From positions 1 to 64,000 of the forward strand of contig NZ_JACVEG010000001.1 in assembly GCF_014596725.1 (NCBI RefSeq): a stretch of DNA of 64,000 nt. Reading direction: 5' to 3'. The stretch comes from Vibrio sp. Y2-5. GTDB lineage: Bacteria; Pseudomonadota; Gammaproteobacteria; Enterobacterales; Vibrionaceae. This document shows, piece after piece, positions 19,377 through 28,030 of the stretch. Below the pieces are notes generated by a model that was given only the letters and a program-made list of their open reading frames with translations, was not told where the DNA came from and did no database searches. Each line of letters opens with the position of its first letter. The first letter of the stretch is position 1. A program made the position numbers and the translations under genes.

Positions 19377-19519
19377 CATGAAACTCCTCATTGATAAGTA
19401 TCTGGTCGTGATTAATATTTGTGCTAAATATCAAACTTCAACAGACTCAGTGAGAGTTATGACTCAAAAACCTTTTTAAAGTTCACTAGAGATTGATTGT
19501 TATCAATATTGAATATTAA

Positions 19520-19960
19520 TTAACTCGCTTTAACATCGATAACATCTGAAGAACGGAGAATGGTTTTTTCTTCGCTCTTTAAGAGGCCTGTTGCACCTAA
19601 AGCATAATCTTTTGGCTGCTCTTCTAGCGTATCGTCAGTATTGCTGTCCTCTTTTTGTTGAGCAACCTGTTTAACAAACGGATTATCTTGCTCTGGAAGA
19701 TTTGGAAGTAACTCGCTAGAGGTTTTGGACATGTGCTGATAAAGCTTGGTGTAGTCTTTGCCAAGGGTATCAAGCATTTCAGCAGTTTGGGCGAAGTGAT
19801 CAGCGAGCTCTTGACGCTGTTGTTCGAGTGCGTACTTCGCACCATCTAAATCTTTTTGTAAGGATTTCTGTGCTTTATATTGAGGCGTGGTTAAACGAGA
19901 AATCACAACGCCGGCAACAAGGCCAACTAACAATCCAACAATCGCATAAATCCAAGGCAT
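19520..19960 (-). CDS. zapG: YhcB/ZapG family division-associated membrane protein
   Basis: Inner-membrane protein of 146 residues: an N-terminal transmembrane helix (IYAIVGLLVGLVAGVVISRL), then a coiled-coil region (about 30-85) and an acidic, disordered tail. The DUF1043/YhcB family coordinates envelope growth and division in E. coli. It is divergent from zapE, exactly as yhcB and yhcM are paired in E. coli, and upstream of degQ. Confidence 0.92.
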   Translation of the reverse strand: MPWIYAIVGLLVGLVAGVVISRLTTPQYKAQKSLQKDLDGAKYALEQQRQELADHFAQTAEMLDTLGKDYTKLYQHMSKTSSELLPNLPEQDNPFVKQVAQQKEDSNTDDTLEEQPKDYALGATGLLKSEEKTILRSSDVIDVKAS

Positions 19961-20005
19961 AACAGCTCCTTATTGTTGTTATTTAACATGTTTTTCACCA
20001 GCTGG

Positions 20006-20034
20006 TTACACATGCGTATGTCTCATGGTACTAT
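20006..20034 (+). promoter_or_regulatory. Sigma-70 promoter of zapE
   Basis: TTACAC (20006-20011) and TACTAT (20029-20034) are separated by 17 bases. They lie about 75 bases before the zapE start, in the divergent gap. Confidence 0.5.
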
Positions 20035-20110
20035 GAGTCCTCGAATGGATAAAGCAAAAAGCATGTGCTCTACATTGCAGTTTCTTCCCTCTTTTTTTGA
20101 GCAGATAGTC

Positions 20111-21214
20111 ATGACTCCGAAGCAACGATACGAACAAGATTTAAAAAGGTCGGATTTTCAACAAGATGAAGCACAAGCTATGGCGGTAAACGCCTTAGAT
20201 AACCTTTATCATCAGCTTATTGATTACCTGAATACGCCAGTGGTCAAACCATCTCGCTGGCAAAAGCTACTGGGAAAAAAAGAAGAAAAACCTCAACTAC
20301 CTAAAGGTTTGTATTTTTGGGGAGGAGTAGGGCGCGGCAAAACATATCTGATGGATACTTTTTTTGACGCTTTGCCAACCGATAAAAAAATGCGGGTGCA
20401 CTTTCATCGCTTTATGTATCGGGTGCATGATGAGTTAAAACTGTTGGATGATGTCAGTGATCCACTGGAGTTGATTGCTGATAAGTTCAGTAAAGAAGCT
20501 GTAGTTATCTGTTTTGACGAGTTTTTTGTATCTGATATTACTGATGCAATGATCTTGGGAACGCTATTTCAAGCCTTGTTCCAGCGAGGTGTTGTCTTAG
20601 TTGCAACGTCCAATATCCCGCCTAATGATCTCTATAGAAATGGTTTGCAGCGTGCACGGTTCTTACCCGCTATTGCTCTGATTGAAAAACATTGCCAGAT
20701 TTTAAATGTGGATAGTGGTGTGGATTACCGTTTAAGAACATTGCAACAAGCGGAAATTTATCACTATCCGCTGGATACGAAAGCGTCAGAAAATCTTGAT
20801 AAGTATTATGGGCAATTAGCGGGCAGTGAAAAGCCGAAACAGTGTCAGATAGAGATCAACCACCGTACTATTGATGTTATAGAAGCTAATGATGGTTTGC
20901 TCTATGCGTCATTTGCACAACTGTGCCAGACGGCTCGGAGTCAAAATGACTATATTGAGCTGTCAAAACTTTACCACACGGTGTTACTTGCTGAAGTTAA
21001 ACAGATGGATCGCACCATCGATGATGCGGCGAGACGGTTTATTGCCTTAGTTGATGAGTTTTATGAGCGAAATGTGAAGCTCATTATTTCAGCAGAAGTG
21101 CCGTTAGAGCAGCTTTATACGCATGGACAGCTGGAGTTTGAATTTAAGCGTTGCCAGTCTCGTTTAATTGAGATGCAAAGCCATGATTACCTAGCTCAGG
21201 AACACTTAGCGTAA
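20111..21214 (+). CDS. zapE: Cell division protein ZapE (AFG1-like ATPase)
   Basis: AAA+-type ATPase of 367 residues that associates with the Z-ring under stress or low oxygen. Walker A is GGVGRGKTYLMD (about residues 74-85) and Walker B is VICFDEFFVSD. The conserved TSNIPPNDLYRNGLQR sensor region and a C-terminal FEFKRCQSRLIEMQ segment match the AFG1/YhcM family. The start at 20111 gives the family N-terminus MTPKQRYEQDL. An upstream in-frame ATG (19973) would add 46 residues that cover the promoter. Confidence 0.95.
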   Translation: MTPKQRYEQDLKRSDFQQDEAQAMAVNALDNLYHQLIDYLNTPVVKPSRWQKLLGKKEEKPQLPKGLYFWGGVGRGKTYLMDTFFDALPTDKKMRVHFHRFMYRVHDELKLLDDVSDPLELIADKFSKEAVVICFDEFFVSDITDAMILGTLFQALFQRGVVLVATSNIPPNDLYRNGLQRARFLPAIALIEKHCQILNVDSGVDYRLRTLQQAEIYHYPLDTKASENLDKYYGQLAGSEKPKQCQIEINHRTIDVIEANDGLLYASFAQLCQTARSQNDYIELSKLYHTVLLAEVKQMDRTIDDAARRFIALVDEFYERNVKLIISAEVPLEQLYTHGQLEFEFKRCQSRLIEMQSHDYLAQEHLA

Positions 21215-21426
21215 TCCTTACAATATTGATAAGGAAAAATGACTTTTTTGTTTAAAAAGAGGTGATTTTTCCTTCACTCTTCTTTATAATCCTGCGACCC
21301 ACCGTTACTGCAGGTCTTTTTAGGCCGGGAGTACCACCCACTCGAAGGGGTGTTGTCTGGGCTCTTAGACAGTGGGAGCAATTTGCTCCTTTAAGTGTAA
21401 ATTTTAATTAACGGGTTATTATTAGC
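21215..21426 (+). promoter_or_regulatory. rplM leader: promoter and three hairpins
   Basis: A perfect -10 TATAAT (21285-21290) has only a weak -35 (GTGATT). The leader downstream can form three hairpins: CACCC (21335-21339) with GGGTG (21348-21352), TGTCT (from about 21354) with AGACA (to about 21372), and GGAGCA (21375-21380) with TGCTCC (21384-21389). In E. coli, L13 represses its own mRNA through the leader, so a comparable operator is plausible. The binding site itself is not identified. Confidence 0.55.
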
Positions 21427-21855
21427 ATGAAAACATTCGTTGCTAAACCAGAAACTGTAAAACGCGACTGGTATGTTGTAGACGCTGAAGGTAAAACTCT
21501 AGGCCGTCTAGCAAGTGAAATTGCATCTCGCCTACGTGGCAAACACAAAGCTGAATACACTCCACACGTAGACACTGGTGATTACATCATCGTTGTTAAC
21601 GCGGAGAAAGTTGCTGTAACTGGTAACAAAGCTAAAGACAAAATGTACTACCGTCACACTGAATTCCCAGGTGGCCTAAAATCTTTCAGCTTCGAGAAGC
21701 TGATCGAGCGTAAGCCTGAGATGGTACTTGAGCTAGCGGTTAAAGGTATGCTTCCAAAAGGTCCTCTAGGCCGTGCTATGTACCGTAAGCTTAAAGTTTA
21801 CGCAGGCGCTGAGCACAACCACGTTGCTCAACAACCTAAAGTACTAGACATCTAA
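21427..21855 (+). CDS. rplM: 50S ribosomal protein L13
   Basis: Early-assembly large-subunit protein of 142 residues. It begins [20 protein letters not shown] and contains the family motifs [23 protein letters not shown] and [19 protein letters not shown]. Codon use is strongly biased, as expected of an abundant protein. rpsI follows after 15 bases in the same operon. Confidence 0.99.
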   Translation: MKTFVAKPETVKRDWYVVDAEGKTLGRLASEIASRLRGKHKAEYTPHVDTGDYIIVVNAEKVAVTGNKAKDKMYYRHTEFPGGLKSFSFEKLIERKPEMVLELAVKGMLPKGPLGRAMYRKLKVYAGAEHNHVAQQPKVLDI

Positions 21856-21870
21856 TTGGGGATATCGGAA

Positions 21871-22263
21871 ATGGCAGAGAATCAATACTACGGCACTGGC
21901 CGTCGCAAAAGCTCAGCTGCACGCGTTTTTATTAAACCAGGCAGCGGCAACATCGTAATCAACAAGCGTAGCCTTGATGAATACTTCGGTCGTCCAACTT
22001 CTCGTATGGTTGTTAAACAACCTCTTGAGCTAGTTGAGATGGTAGAGAAACTAGATCTATACATCACTGTTAAAGGTGGTGGTATTTCTGGTCAAGCAGG
22101 TGCTATCCGTCACGGTATCACTCGCGCTCTTATGGAATACGATGAATCACTACGTCCTGCACTACGTGCGGCTGGCTACGTTACTCGTGACGCTCGTTGC
22201 GTTGAACGTAAGAAAGTTGGTCTACGTAAAGCACGTCGTCGTCCACAGTTCTCAAAACGTTAA
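21871..22263 (+). CDS. rpsI: 30S ribosomal protein S9
   Basis: Small-subunit head protein whose C-terminal tail reaches the P-site tRNA. The 130 residues begin [20 protein letters not shown] and end in the diagnostic basic tail RRRPQFSKR. The ATG at 21871 is preceded by GGGGATATCGGA. An in-frame codon 15 bases upstream is not needed. A strong terminator follows. Confidence 0.99.
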   Translation: MAENQYYGTGRRKSSAARVFIKPGSGNIVINKRSLDEYFGRPTSRMVVKQPLELVEMVEKLDLYITVKGGGISGQAGAIRHGITRALMEYDESLRPALRAAGYVTRDARCVERKKVGLRKARRRPQFSKR

Positions 22264-22315
22264 TCTTTCTTTACTGGAAGATGTTCGTTGGTCCAGTTTT
22301 ACTGGATGGGAACAA

Positions 22316-22350
22316 AAAAAGCTCGGCTTATGCCGGGCTTTTTGTTTTTC
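22316..22350 (+). terminator. Terminator of rplM-rpsI
   Basis: AAAAAGCTCGGC pairs with GCCGGGCTTTTT (one G-T wobble) around TTAT, then runs into GTTTTTC. Confidence 0.92.
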
Positions 22351-22468
22351 TACACCTTTGAAAAAATTCATTTATCAATAATCACTTCCGAAACTTTTAC
22401 AGCCTTACTTCCTTTTGTGACGTAACTTAGGGTTTGCTTCACAAATGTTACGAAAAGGTAGCTTTATC

Positions 22469-22497
22469 TTGTCAAAAAGTAGGGTTTTATTTATCAT
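22469..22497 (+). promoter_or_regulatory. Sigma-70 promoter of petABC
   Basis: TTGTCA (22469-22474) and TATCAT (22492-22497) are spaced by 17 bases, giving a leader of about 90 nt before petA. Confidence 0.6.
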
Positions 22498-22594
22498 TTG
22501 CCGTCAAATAAATACAACTAAATTAGTATTTTGTTAGCCATGCTCTTAAGCGGAATAACAGCAATCCACAAGGAGCAAATGGGAGAATGTCTGG

Positions 22595-23188
22595 ATGAGC
22601 AATGCGCCTTTGAACAACAGTCGCAGACGTTTCTTAACTGCGACAACTGCGGTTGTCGGTGGGTTAGGAGCGGCGGCAGTTGCTGTACCTTTTATAAAAT
22701 CTTGGAACCCAAGTGCGAAAGCAAAAGCGGCCGGCGCCCCTGTCGAGGTTGATGTAAGCAAACTCGAGGAAGGGCAAATGGTTCGTGTTGAGTGGCGTGG
22801 TAAACCTGTATGGGTTGTTCGCCGTTCTCAAGTAATCGTTGATGCTCTTAAAGAGCACGATAATCAATTACGTGATCCGAATTCTGGTGAAGAACAGCAG
22901 CCGGATTACGCTCAAAACACTTATCGCTCAATTAAGCCTGAATATTTCATCGCTGTGGGTATCTGTACGCACCTAGGTTGCTCGCCAAGCTATTTGCCGG
23001 ATTCTTTCAGTGAGCAAGTCCAAGGCGTTAAGTCAGGTTTCTTCTGTCCTTGTCACGGCTCGAAGTTTGACATGGCTGGACGTGTGTTCCAGGGCGTACC
23101 TGCACCACTGAACCTGGTCATTCCGAAGCATATGTATTTAAGCGATACAAGAATTGTCATCGGTCTCGATGAAACAGGGGAGGCATAA
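22595..23188 (+). CDS. petA: Ubiquinol-cytochrome c reductase, Rieske iron-sulfur subunit
   Basis: Carries the [2Fe-2S] cluster of complex III and passes electrons from ubiquinol to cytochrome c1. The 197 residues start with a Tat-type signal/anchor (SRRRFLTATTAVVGGLGAAAV). The cluster boxes are CTHLGC (near 128) and CPCHGS (near 150). The start at 22595 lies 8 bases after GGGAGA. It overlaps the cytochrome b gene by one base. Confidence 0.98.
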   Translation: MSNAPLNNSRRRFLTATTAVVGGLGAAAVAVPFIKSWNPSAKAKAAGAPVEVDVSKLEEGQMVRVEWRGKPVWVVRRSQVIVDALKEHDNQLRDPNSGEEQQPDYAQNTYRSIKPEYFIAVGICTHLGCSPSYLPDSFSEQVQGVKSGFFCPCHGSKFDMAGRVFQGVPAPLNLVIPKHMYLSDTRIVIGLDETGEA

Positions 23189-24453
23189 TGCAAGCTCTAC
23201 TTGATTGGGTAGAAAAACGTCTACCCGCGATGAACGCGTATAAAAAGCACCTTTCTGAATATCCAATGCCAAAGAACTTCAACTTTTGGTACCTTTTTGG
23301 TTCCTTGGCGATGTTGGTGCTGGTTAACCAAATCCTAACGGGTATTTGGTTGACGATGAACTACGTTCCTTCTGGTGAAGGTGCCTTCGCGTCTGTTGAA
23401 TACATCATGCGTGATGTGGAGTTCGGTTGGTTGCTACGCTACATGCACTCAACGGGCGCTTCTGCATTCTTCGTGGTTGTGTATCTGCATATGTTCCGAG
23501 GCTTAATCTACGGTTCATATCAAAAACCTCGTGAACTTCTTTGGTTGTTCGGCATGCTGATTTTCTTGGTGCTGATGGCTGAAGCGTTTATGGGTTACTT
23601 GCTACCTTGGGGACAAATGTCTTACTGGGGTGCTCAGGTAATCATTTCTCTGTTTGGTGCGATTCCAGTCATCGGTGATGACTTAACACTATGGATTCGT
23701 GGCGACTACGTAATCTCTGGTGCAACGTTGAACCGTTTCTTTGCACTGCACGTAATTGCTTTACCAATCGTGTTACTACTGTTGATTGTTCTGCACATTC
23801 TTGCTCTGCATGAAGTGGGCTCAAACAACCCTGATGGTATCGAAACCAAGTTGCCTAAAGGCTCTATGGGTGACGATTACCAATCGCAGTTCAAGTTCCA
23901 CGACTACTACTCTAAGAAATACGACATCATCGACTCTATTCCTTTCCATCCTTATGGAACGGTAAAAGATATGGTTGGTGTTGCTGGCTTCTTGTTCTTG
24001 TTCAGCTACGTGTTGTTCTTCAACCCAGAAATGGGTGGATACTTCCTTGAGCCGCCTAACTTTGAAGCTGCAAACCCACTGAAAACGCCAGCGCACATCG
24101 CGCCAGTTTGGTACTTCACGCCGTTCTATGCGATTTTGCGTGCAGTTCCGGATAAGCTGATTGGTGTTGTTGCTATGGGTGCCTCGATTGTCGTGCTGTT
24201 CCTATTGCCTTGGTTGGACCGTTGTAAAGTACGTTCTTACCGCTACCGCAGTAAGTTGCATTTAATCAACATTATTCAATTTACCATTTGTTTCATTGCT
24301 TTAGGTATTCTTGGTGCGCTACCAGCGACGCCAACTTATACCTTACTAGCTCGAATCTTTAGTTTAGGTTACTTCATGTTCTTCGTATTGCTGTTCTTCT
24401 ACAGTAAAAATGAAGCAACCAAGCCACTACCAAAGAGGGTGACATTCAAATGA
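23188..24453 (+). CDS. petB: Ubiquinol-cytochrome c reductase, cytochrome b subunit
   Basis: Integral membrane core of the bc1 complex holding both b hemes and the Qo and Qi quinone sites. The 421 residues form about eight or nine transmembrane helices. The heme-ligating histidines lie in the RYMHSTGASAFFVVVYLHMFRG and FFALHVIALPIVLLLLIVLHILALH regions. The Qo motif appears as PPNFEAANPLKTPAHIAPVW, equivalent to the PEWY segment with the usual proteobacterial variation. It is the middle gene of petABC and overlaps petC by four bases. Confidence 0.98.
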   Translation: MQALLDWVEKRLPAMNAYKKHLSEYPMPKNFNFWYLFGSLAMLVLVNQILTGIWLTMNYVPSGEGAFASVEYIMRDVEFGWLLRYMHSTGASAFFVVVYLHMFRGLIYGSYQKPRELLWLFGMLIFLVLMAEAFMGYLLPWGQMSYWGAQVIISLFGAIPVIGDDLTLWIRGDYVISGATLNRFFALHVIALPIVLLLLIVLHILALHEVGSNNPDGIETKLPKGSMGDDYQSQFKFHDYYSKKYDIIDSIPFHPYGTVKDMVGVAGFLFLFSYVLFFNPEMGGYFLEPPNFEAANPLKTPAHIAPVWYFTPFYAILRAVPDKLIGVVAMGASIVVLFLLPWLDRCKVRSYRYRSKLHLINIIQFTICFIALGILGALPATPTYTLLARIFSLGYFMFFVLLFFYSKNEATKPLPKRVTFK

Positions 24454-25187
24454 AAAAATGGATTGTAATTTTGTTTGCATTGTTGCCATCGATGGTGATG
24501 GCAGCAGGTGGAAATGTACATTTAGATAAAGCAGAAAATGATTTAACGGATCAAGCATCTTTGCAACGTGGTGCCAAGTTATTCATGAACTACTGTTTTG
24601 GATGTCACTCTACGCAATACCAACGTTATGAACGTGTTGCGACGGATTTAGGCATTCCAGCAGATTTAATGAAAGAGAATCTTATTTTCAACCCAACCAC
24701 TAAGATTGGTGAGTTGATGGAAAACGCGATTCCTGATAAATCAGCTGCAAAATGGTTTGGTGCTCCACCGCCAGATTTGACTCTAGTCGCACGCGTACGT
24801 GGTGCTGATTGGCTATATACCTACTTGCGCTCATTCTATGCGGACCCAAGCCGTCCATTTGGTGTAAACAATATCGTTTTCCCGAGTGTAGGTATGCCAC
24901 ATGTTCTTGAAGAGCTACAAGGTACGCCAGAACCTATTTTCGATACTCATGAAGTCAATGGTGAAGAAGTTAAGGTTGTGGTCGGTACTAAGTCTCAAGG
25001 TAACGGTGAGTTAAGTGCAGGGGAATATGACCAAGCTGTACTGGATTTGGTTAACTTCCTGGAATACTCAGGCGAACCTGTTAAATTGGAACGCCAAGCT
25101 ATGGGTTGGTGGGTATTCGCATTCTTAGTTGTGTTCACTATCGTTGTCGTGGCACTTAAGAAAGAATATTGGCGTGATGTGCACTAA
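24450..25187 (+). CDS. petC: Ubiquinol-cytochrome c reductase, cytochrome c1
   Basis: Periplasmic heme subunit that accepts electrons from the Rieske protein. The 245 residues have a Sec signal peptide (KKWIVILFALLPSMVMAAG), a CFGCH heme-attachment site near residue 52 and a C-terminal membrane anchor (GWWVFAFLVVFTIVVVAL). A methionine ligand is probably in the VGMPHVLEEL region. It is the last gene of the operon, followed by a hairpin-and-T-run terminator. Confidence 0.98.
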   Translation: MKKWIVILFALLPSMVMAAGGNVHLDKAENDLTDQASLQRGAKLFMNYCFGCHSTQYQRYERVATDLGIPADLMKENLIFNPTTKIGELMENAIPDKSAAKWFGAPPPDLTLVARVRGADWLYTYLRSFYADPSRPFGVNNIVFPSVGMPHVLEELQGTPEPIFDTHEVNGEEVKVVVGTKSQGNGELSAGEYDQAVLDLVNFLEYSGEPVKLERQAMGWWVFAFLVVFTIVVVALKKEYWRDVH

Positions 25188-25229
25188 TTGTGCTATTATA
25201 CCGCGCTAAATCCTAGTATTTAATTCTGC

Positions 25230-25257
25230 AATGGGGGCTTAGCCTCCATTGTTTTTT
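25230..25257 (+). terminator. Terminator after petC, close to the sspA start
   Basis: A 9-bp stem (25230-25238 with 25242-25250, one wobble) with a 3-nt loop is followed by GTTTTTTG. Only 29 bases separate it from the sspA start, so sspA transcripts would normally pass through it. Confidence 0.85.
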
Positions 25258-25286
25258 GTATCTGTGTAAGTGTGCTGGAGGGCTCC

Positions 25287-25922
25287 ATGGCTGTAGCTGC
25301 CAATAAACGTTCTGTGATGACTCTATTTTCAAGTGCATCTGATATGTATAGCCATCAGGTTCGTATTGTGCTGGCTGAAAAAGGTGTCAGTGTTGAGGTT
25401 GAGTTGGTTGAGGATAATAACTTACCAGCTGAGCTAGTTGAGCTTAACCCATACAAAACAGTACCTACTTTAGTCGATCGTGAGCTTGCGCTTTATGATT
25501 CAAAAATCATCATGGAATACCTTGATGAACGTTTCCCACACCCGCCACTAATGCCTGTTTATCCGGTAGCTCGTGGTAATAGCCGCTTAATGATTTATCG
25601 CATTGAGAGAAACTGGTATTCACTTGCTGAAAAAGTCGTTAACGGCAAAGGTGAAGAAGCTGAATCTGCACGTAACAAACTACGTAACGATTTGCTAACT
25701 CTTGCACCAGTATTTGCTGAATATGAATACTTTATGAGTGAAGAGTTCAGCTTAATCGATTGTTATTTGGCTCCGCTATTATGGCGTTTACCTGTGCTAG
25801 GTATCGAATTAGTTGGCCCTGGGTCTAAAGAGCTGAAAGTTTATATGAACCGTGTATTTGAGCGCGATTCATTCCTAGCTTCTCTAACTGAAGCAGAACG
25901 CGAGATGCGTCTTGCTCGTTAA
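25287..25922 (+). CDS. sspA: Stringent starvation protein A
   Basis: GST-fold protein that binds RNA polymerase and affects stationary-phase and virulence transcription. The 211 residues have a thioredoxin-like N-terminal domain (VMTLFSSASDMYSHQVRIVLAEKG; NPYKTVPTLVDRE) and an all-helical C-terminal domain (FSLIDCYLAPLLWRLP). It lacks the catalytic features of true glutathione transferases, as is normal for SspA. The start at 25287 lies 4-6 bases after GGAGGG. sspB follows. Confidence 0.97.
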   Translation: MAVAANKRSVMTLFSSASDMYSHQVRIVLAEKGVSVEVELVEDNNLPAELVELNPYKTVPTLVDRELALYDSKIIMEYLDERFPHPPLMPVYPVARGNSRLMIYRIERNWYSLAEKVVNGKGEEAESARNKLRNDLLTLAPVFAEYEYFMSEEFSLIDCYLAPLLWRLPVLGIELVGPGSKELKVYMNRVFERDSFLASLTEAEREMRLAR

Positions 25923-25934
25923 TGGTTGTATTTG

Positions 25935-26405
25935 ATGGATATTGATCAAATGACACCTCGTCGACCATATATGCTACGTGCATTTTATGATTGGTTGCTA
26001 GAAAACGATTTAACTCCTCATCTTGTTGTAGACGCGACGATGCGTGGTGTTCGAGTTCCTATGGAATACGTACAAGATGGACAAATCATCCTTAATGTGG
26101 CACCTCGTGCTGTCGGTAACTTAGAGTTAGGTAACGATGAAGTTACTTTCAATGCTCGATTTGGTGGCCGACCACAAGTTGTTGTTGTTCCGTTGTACGC
26201 TGTACAAGCGATTTATGCACGTGAAAACGGTGCCGGAACCATGTTTGATCCAGAGCCAGCTTACGAGCAAGAGCTTGATTCAGATATGATTGTGGAAGAT
26301 GTCACAGACGAAAACATCGAAGTTGAATCTTCTATTGATGATGCTCCGTCAGATGATGAGCCACCTCGTCCAAAAGGCAAACCAAGTTTGCGTGTTGTGA
26401 AGTAA
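25935..26405 (+). CDS. sspB: ClpXP protease specificity-enhancing factor
   Basis: Adaptor that delivers ssrA-tagged and other substrates to ClpXP. The family N-terminus TPRRPYMLRAFYDWLLEN is followed by the substrate-binding domain (NLELGNDEVTFNARFGG). A long acidic linker (about 115-142) leads to the ClpX-binding tail RPKGKPSLRVVK. The start at 25935 gives MDIDQMTPRRP, like homologues. The upstream TTG (25926) is less likely. The ribosome-binding site is weak, and coupling to sspA, 12 bases upstream, is probable. Confidence 0.96.
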   Translation: MDIDQMTPRRPYMLRAFYDWLLENDLTPHLVVDATMRGVRVPMEYVQDGQIILNVAPRAVGNLELGNDEVTFNARFGGRPQVVVVPLYAVQAIYARENGAGTMFDPEPAYEQELDSDMIVEDVTDENIEVESSIDDAPSDDEPPRPKGKPSLRVVK

Positions 26406-26423
26406 TAAGTCGTGAAATAACAC

Positions 26424-26459
26424 AAAAAAAGCAGCTCATTGAGCTGCTTTTTCTTTTTG
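26424..26459. terminator. Bidirectional terminator between sspB and dolP
   Basis: AAAAAGCAGCTCA pairs with TGAGCTGCTTTTT in a near-perfect palindrome between convergent genes, with A- and T-tracts on both sides. Confidence 0.92.
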
Positions 26460-26475
26460 AACTTTTTGTTCAGTT

Positions 26476-27048
26476 TTATTCATTGCCATATTTAAAGGCT
26501 CTGATTACCTGCTTCACGCCTGAGATGTTACGCGCAATTTCTGTCGCTTTATCGGCATGTTCATGAGATACGTAGCCAAATAAATACACTTCTTTGGCTT
26601 CTGTAATCACTTTAATCTTTGTGCCGTTAAGGTTTGAATCTGCCAGCAGAGCTGATTTTACTTTGGTTGTTATCCAGCTATCGTTACTTATTGCACTCAC
26701 GGACAAAGGCTCGGCAATTTTGACCTGATTATGCAATTCTTTCACACCTTTGACTTTTTGTGCTTGAGCAATAAATTGGTCTAGTAATTCGGCATTTCTC
26801 GCTTGACCAAGAATAACGACAGTTCCTTGATATGAGCTTGCAACAAACCGAGCTGCGCCTCTGTAAGGTGCTTTGTTGCCAAGGCCTGCCACTTCAAACT
26901 CAATTTGGTTGTCGTTCCAAATCTGTTGTGTCGTTCGAGGATCTGTCACTAAATTCGCGGTCGTCGCAGCGCCAGCGATAAATAACCCGGCACACCCTGA
27001 CAAATTCATTGCGGCACTTAATATTAACGCTAGGCGGAGAGACTTCAT
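26476..27048 (-). CDS. dolP: Division/outer-membrane-stress lipoprotein DolP (YraP), two BON domains
   Basis: Outer-membrane lipoprotein needed for envelope integrity. In E. coli it localises to the division site and to regions rich in anionic phospholipid. The 190 residues have a lipoprotein signal with Cys in NLSGC and two BON domains (about 45-115 and 120-190). The start at 27048 is preceded by AGAAGG. A 48-codon upstream extension reads as non-signal sequence and overlaps diaA, so it is rejected. It is the last gene of the lpoA-yraN-diaA-dolP row, as in E. coli. Confidence 0.95.
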   Translation of the reverse strand: MKSLRLALILSAAMNLSGCAGLFIAGAATTANLVTDPRTTQQIWNDNQIEFEVAGLGNKAPYRGAARFVASSYQGTVVILGQARNAELLDQFIAQAQKVKGVKELHNQVKIAEPLSVSAISNDSWITTKVKSALLADSNLNGTKIKVITEAKEVYLFGYVSHEHADKATEIARNISGVKQVIRAFKYGNE

Positions 27049-27064
27049 AACAAACCTTCTACTG

Positions 27065-27658
<594 letters not shown>

Positions 27659-28030
27659 TTATCCTTCGGTAATTGCGTTTTTTATCCACTCAATATGGTT
27701 GCCACCACTGTGAATAGCGACCACATCAAATCTAAAATCTGTAGCATCAGCATTTAAGCCTTGCTTGAGCATCCACCAATTAGCTGCTTTGATCAAGCGG
27801 TGCTGTTTTTGTCTGGTCACACTTTCGGCTGCGTGACCATAATTTTGACTGTTACGGTATTTTACTTCGACAAAAACGATGGTGCTGCTTTCTTTCATTA
27901 TCAGGTCTAACTCACCACCCCGAGCAAGGAAGTTTTTATCGATTAGAGATAAACCTTGACGGCGTAGATATTCCGCCGCCATTTGTTCAAACTGCTGGCC
28001 TTTACTGCGTTTGCTCAGAAGTAGTGCCAT
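27659..28030 (-). CDS. yraN: YraN family (UPF0102) nuclease-fold protein
   Basis: Small protein (123 residues) with a predicted restriction-endonuclease-like fold. The candidate catalytic motif is visible as GGELDLIMKES followed by VFVEVKYRNS (E-x-D plus E-x-K). The role is unknown, though the family is widely conserved next to lpoA and rsmI. Its start lies 29 bases inside the lpoA 3' end, so the two are probably translationally coupled. Confidence 0.92.
   Translation of the reverse strand: MALLLSKRSKGQQFEQMAAEYLRRQGLSLIDKNFLARGGELDLIMKESSTIVFVEVKYRNSQNYGHAAESVTRQKQHRLIKAANWWMLKQGLNADATDFRFDVVAIHSGGNHIEWIKNAITEG

Larger units (their letters stand above)
22264..22594 (+). other. Intergenic region between rpsI and petA
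   Basis: About 330 bases without a gene. It contains the rpsI terminator (22316-22350), preceded by a small hairpin (TCCAG/CTGGA, about 22292-22306), and a good petA promoter at 22469-22497. I see no other recognisable element. Confidence 0.7.

Noticed and set aside
22400..22445. TTGTGA...TCACAA pair upstream of petA as a CRP or FNR site
   Set aside because: The half-sites are about 18 bases apart instead of the 6 expected for CRP, and the FNR consensus is not met.
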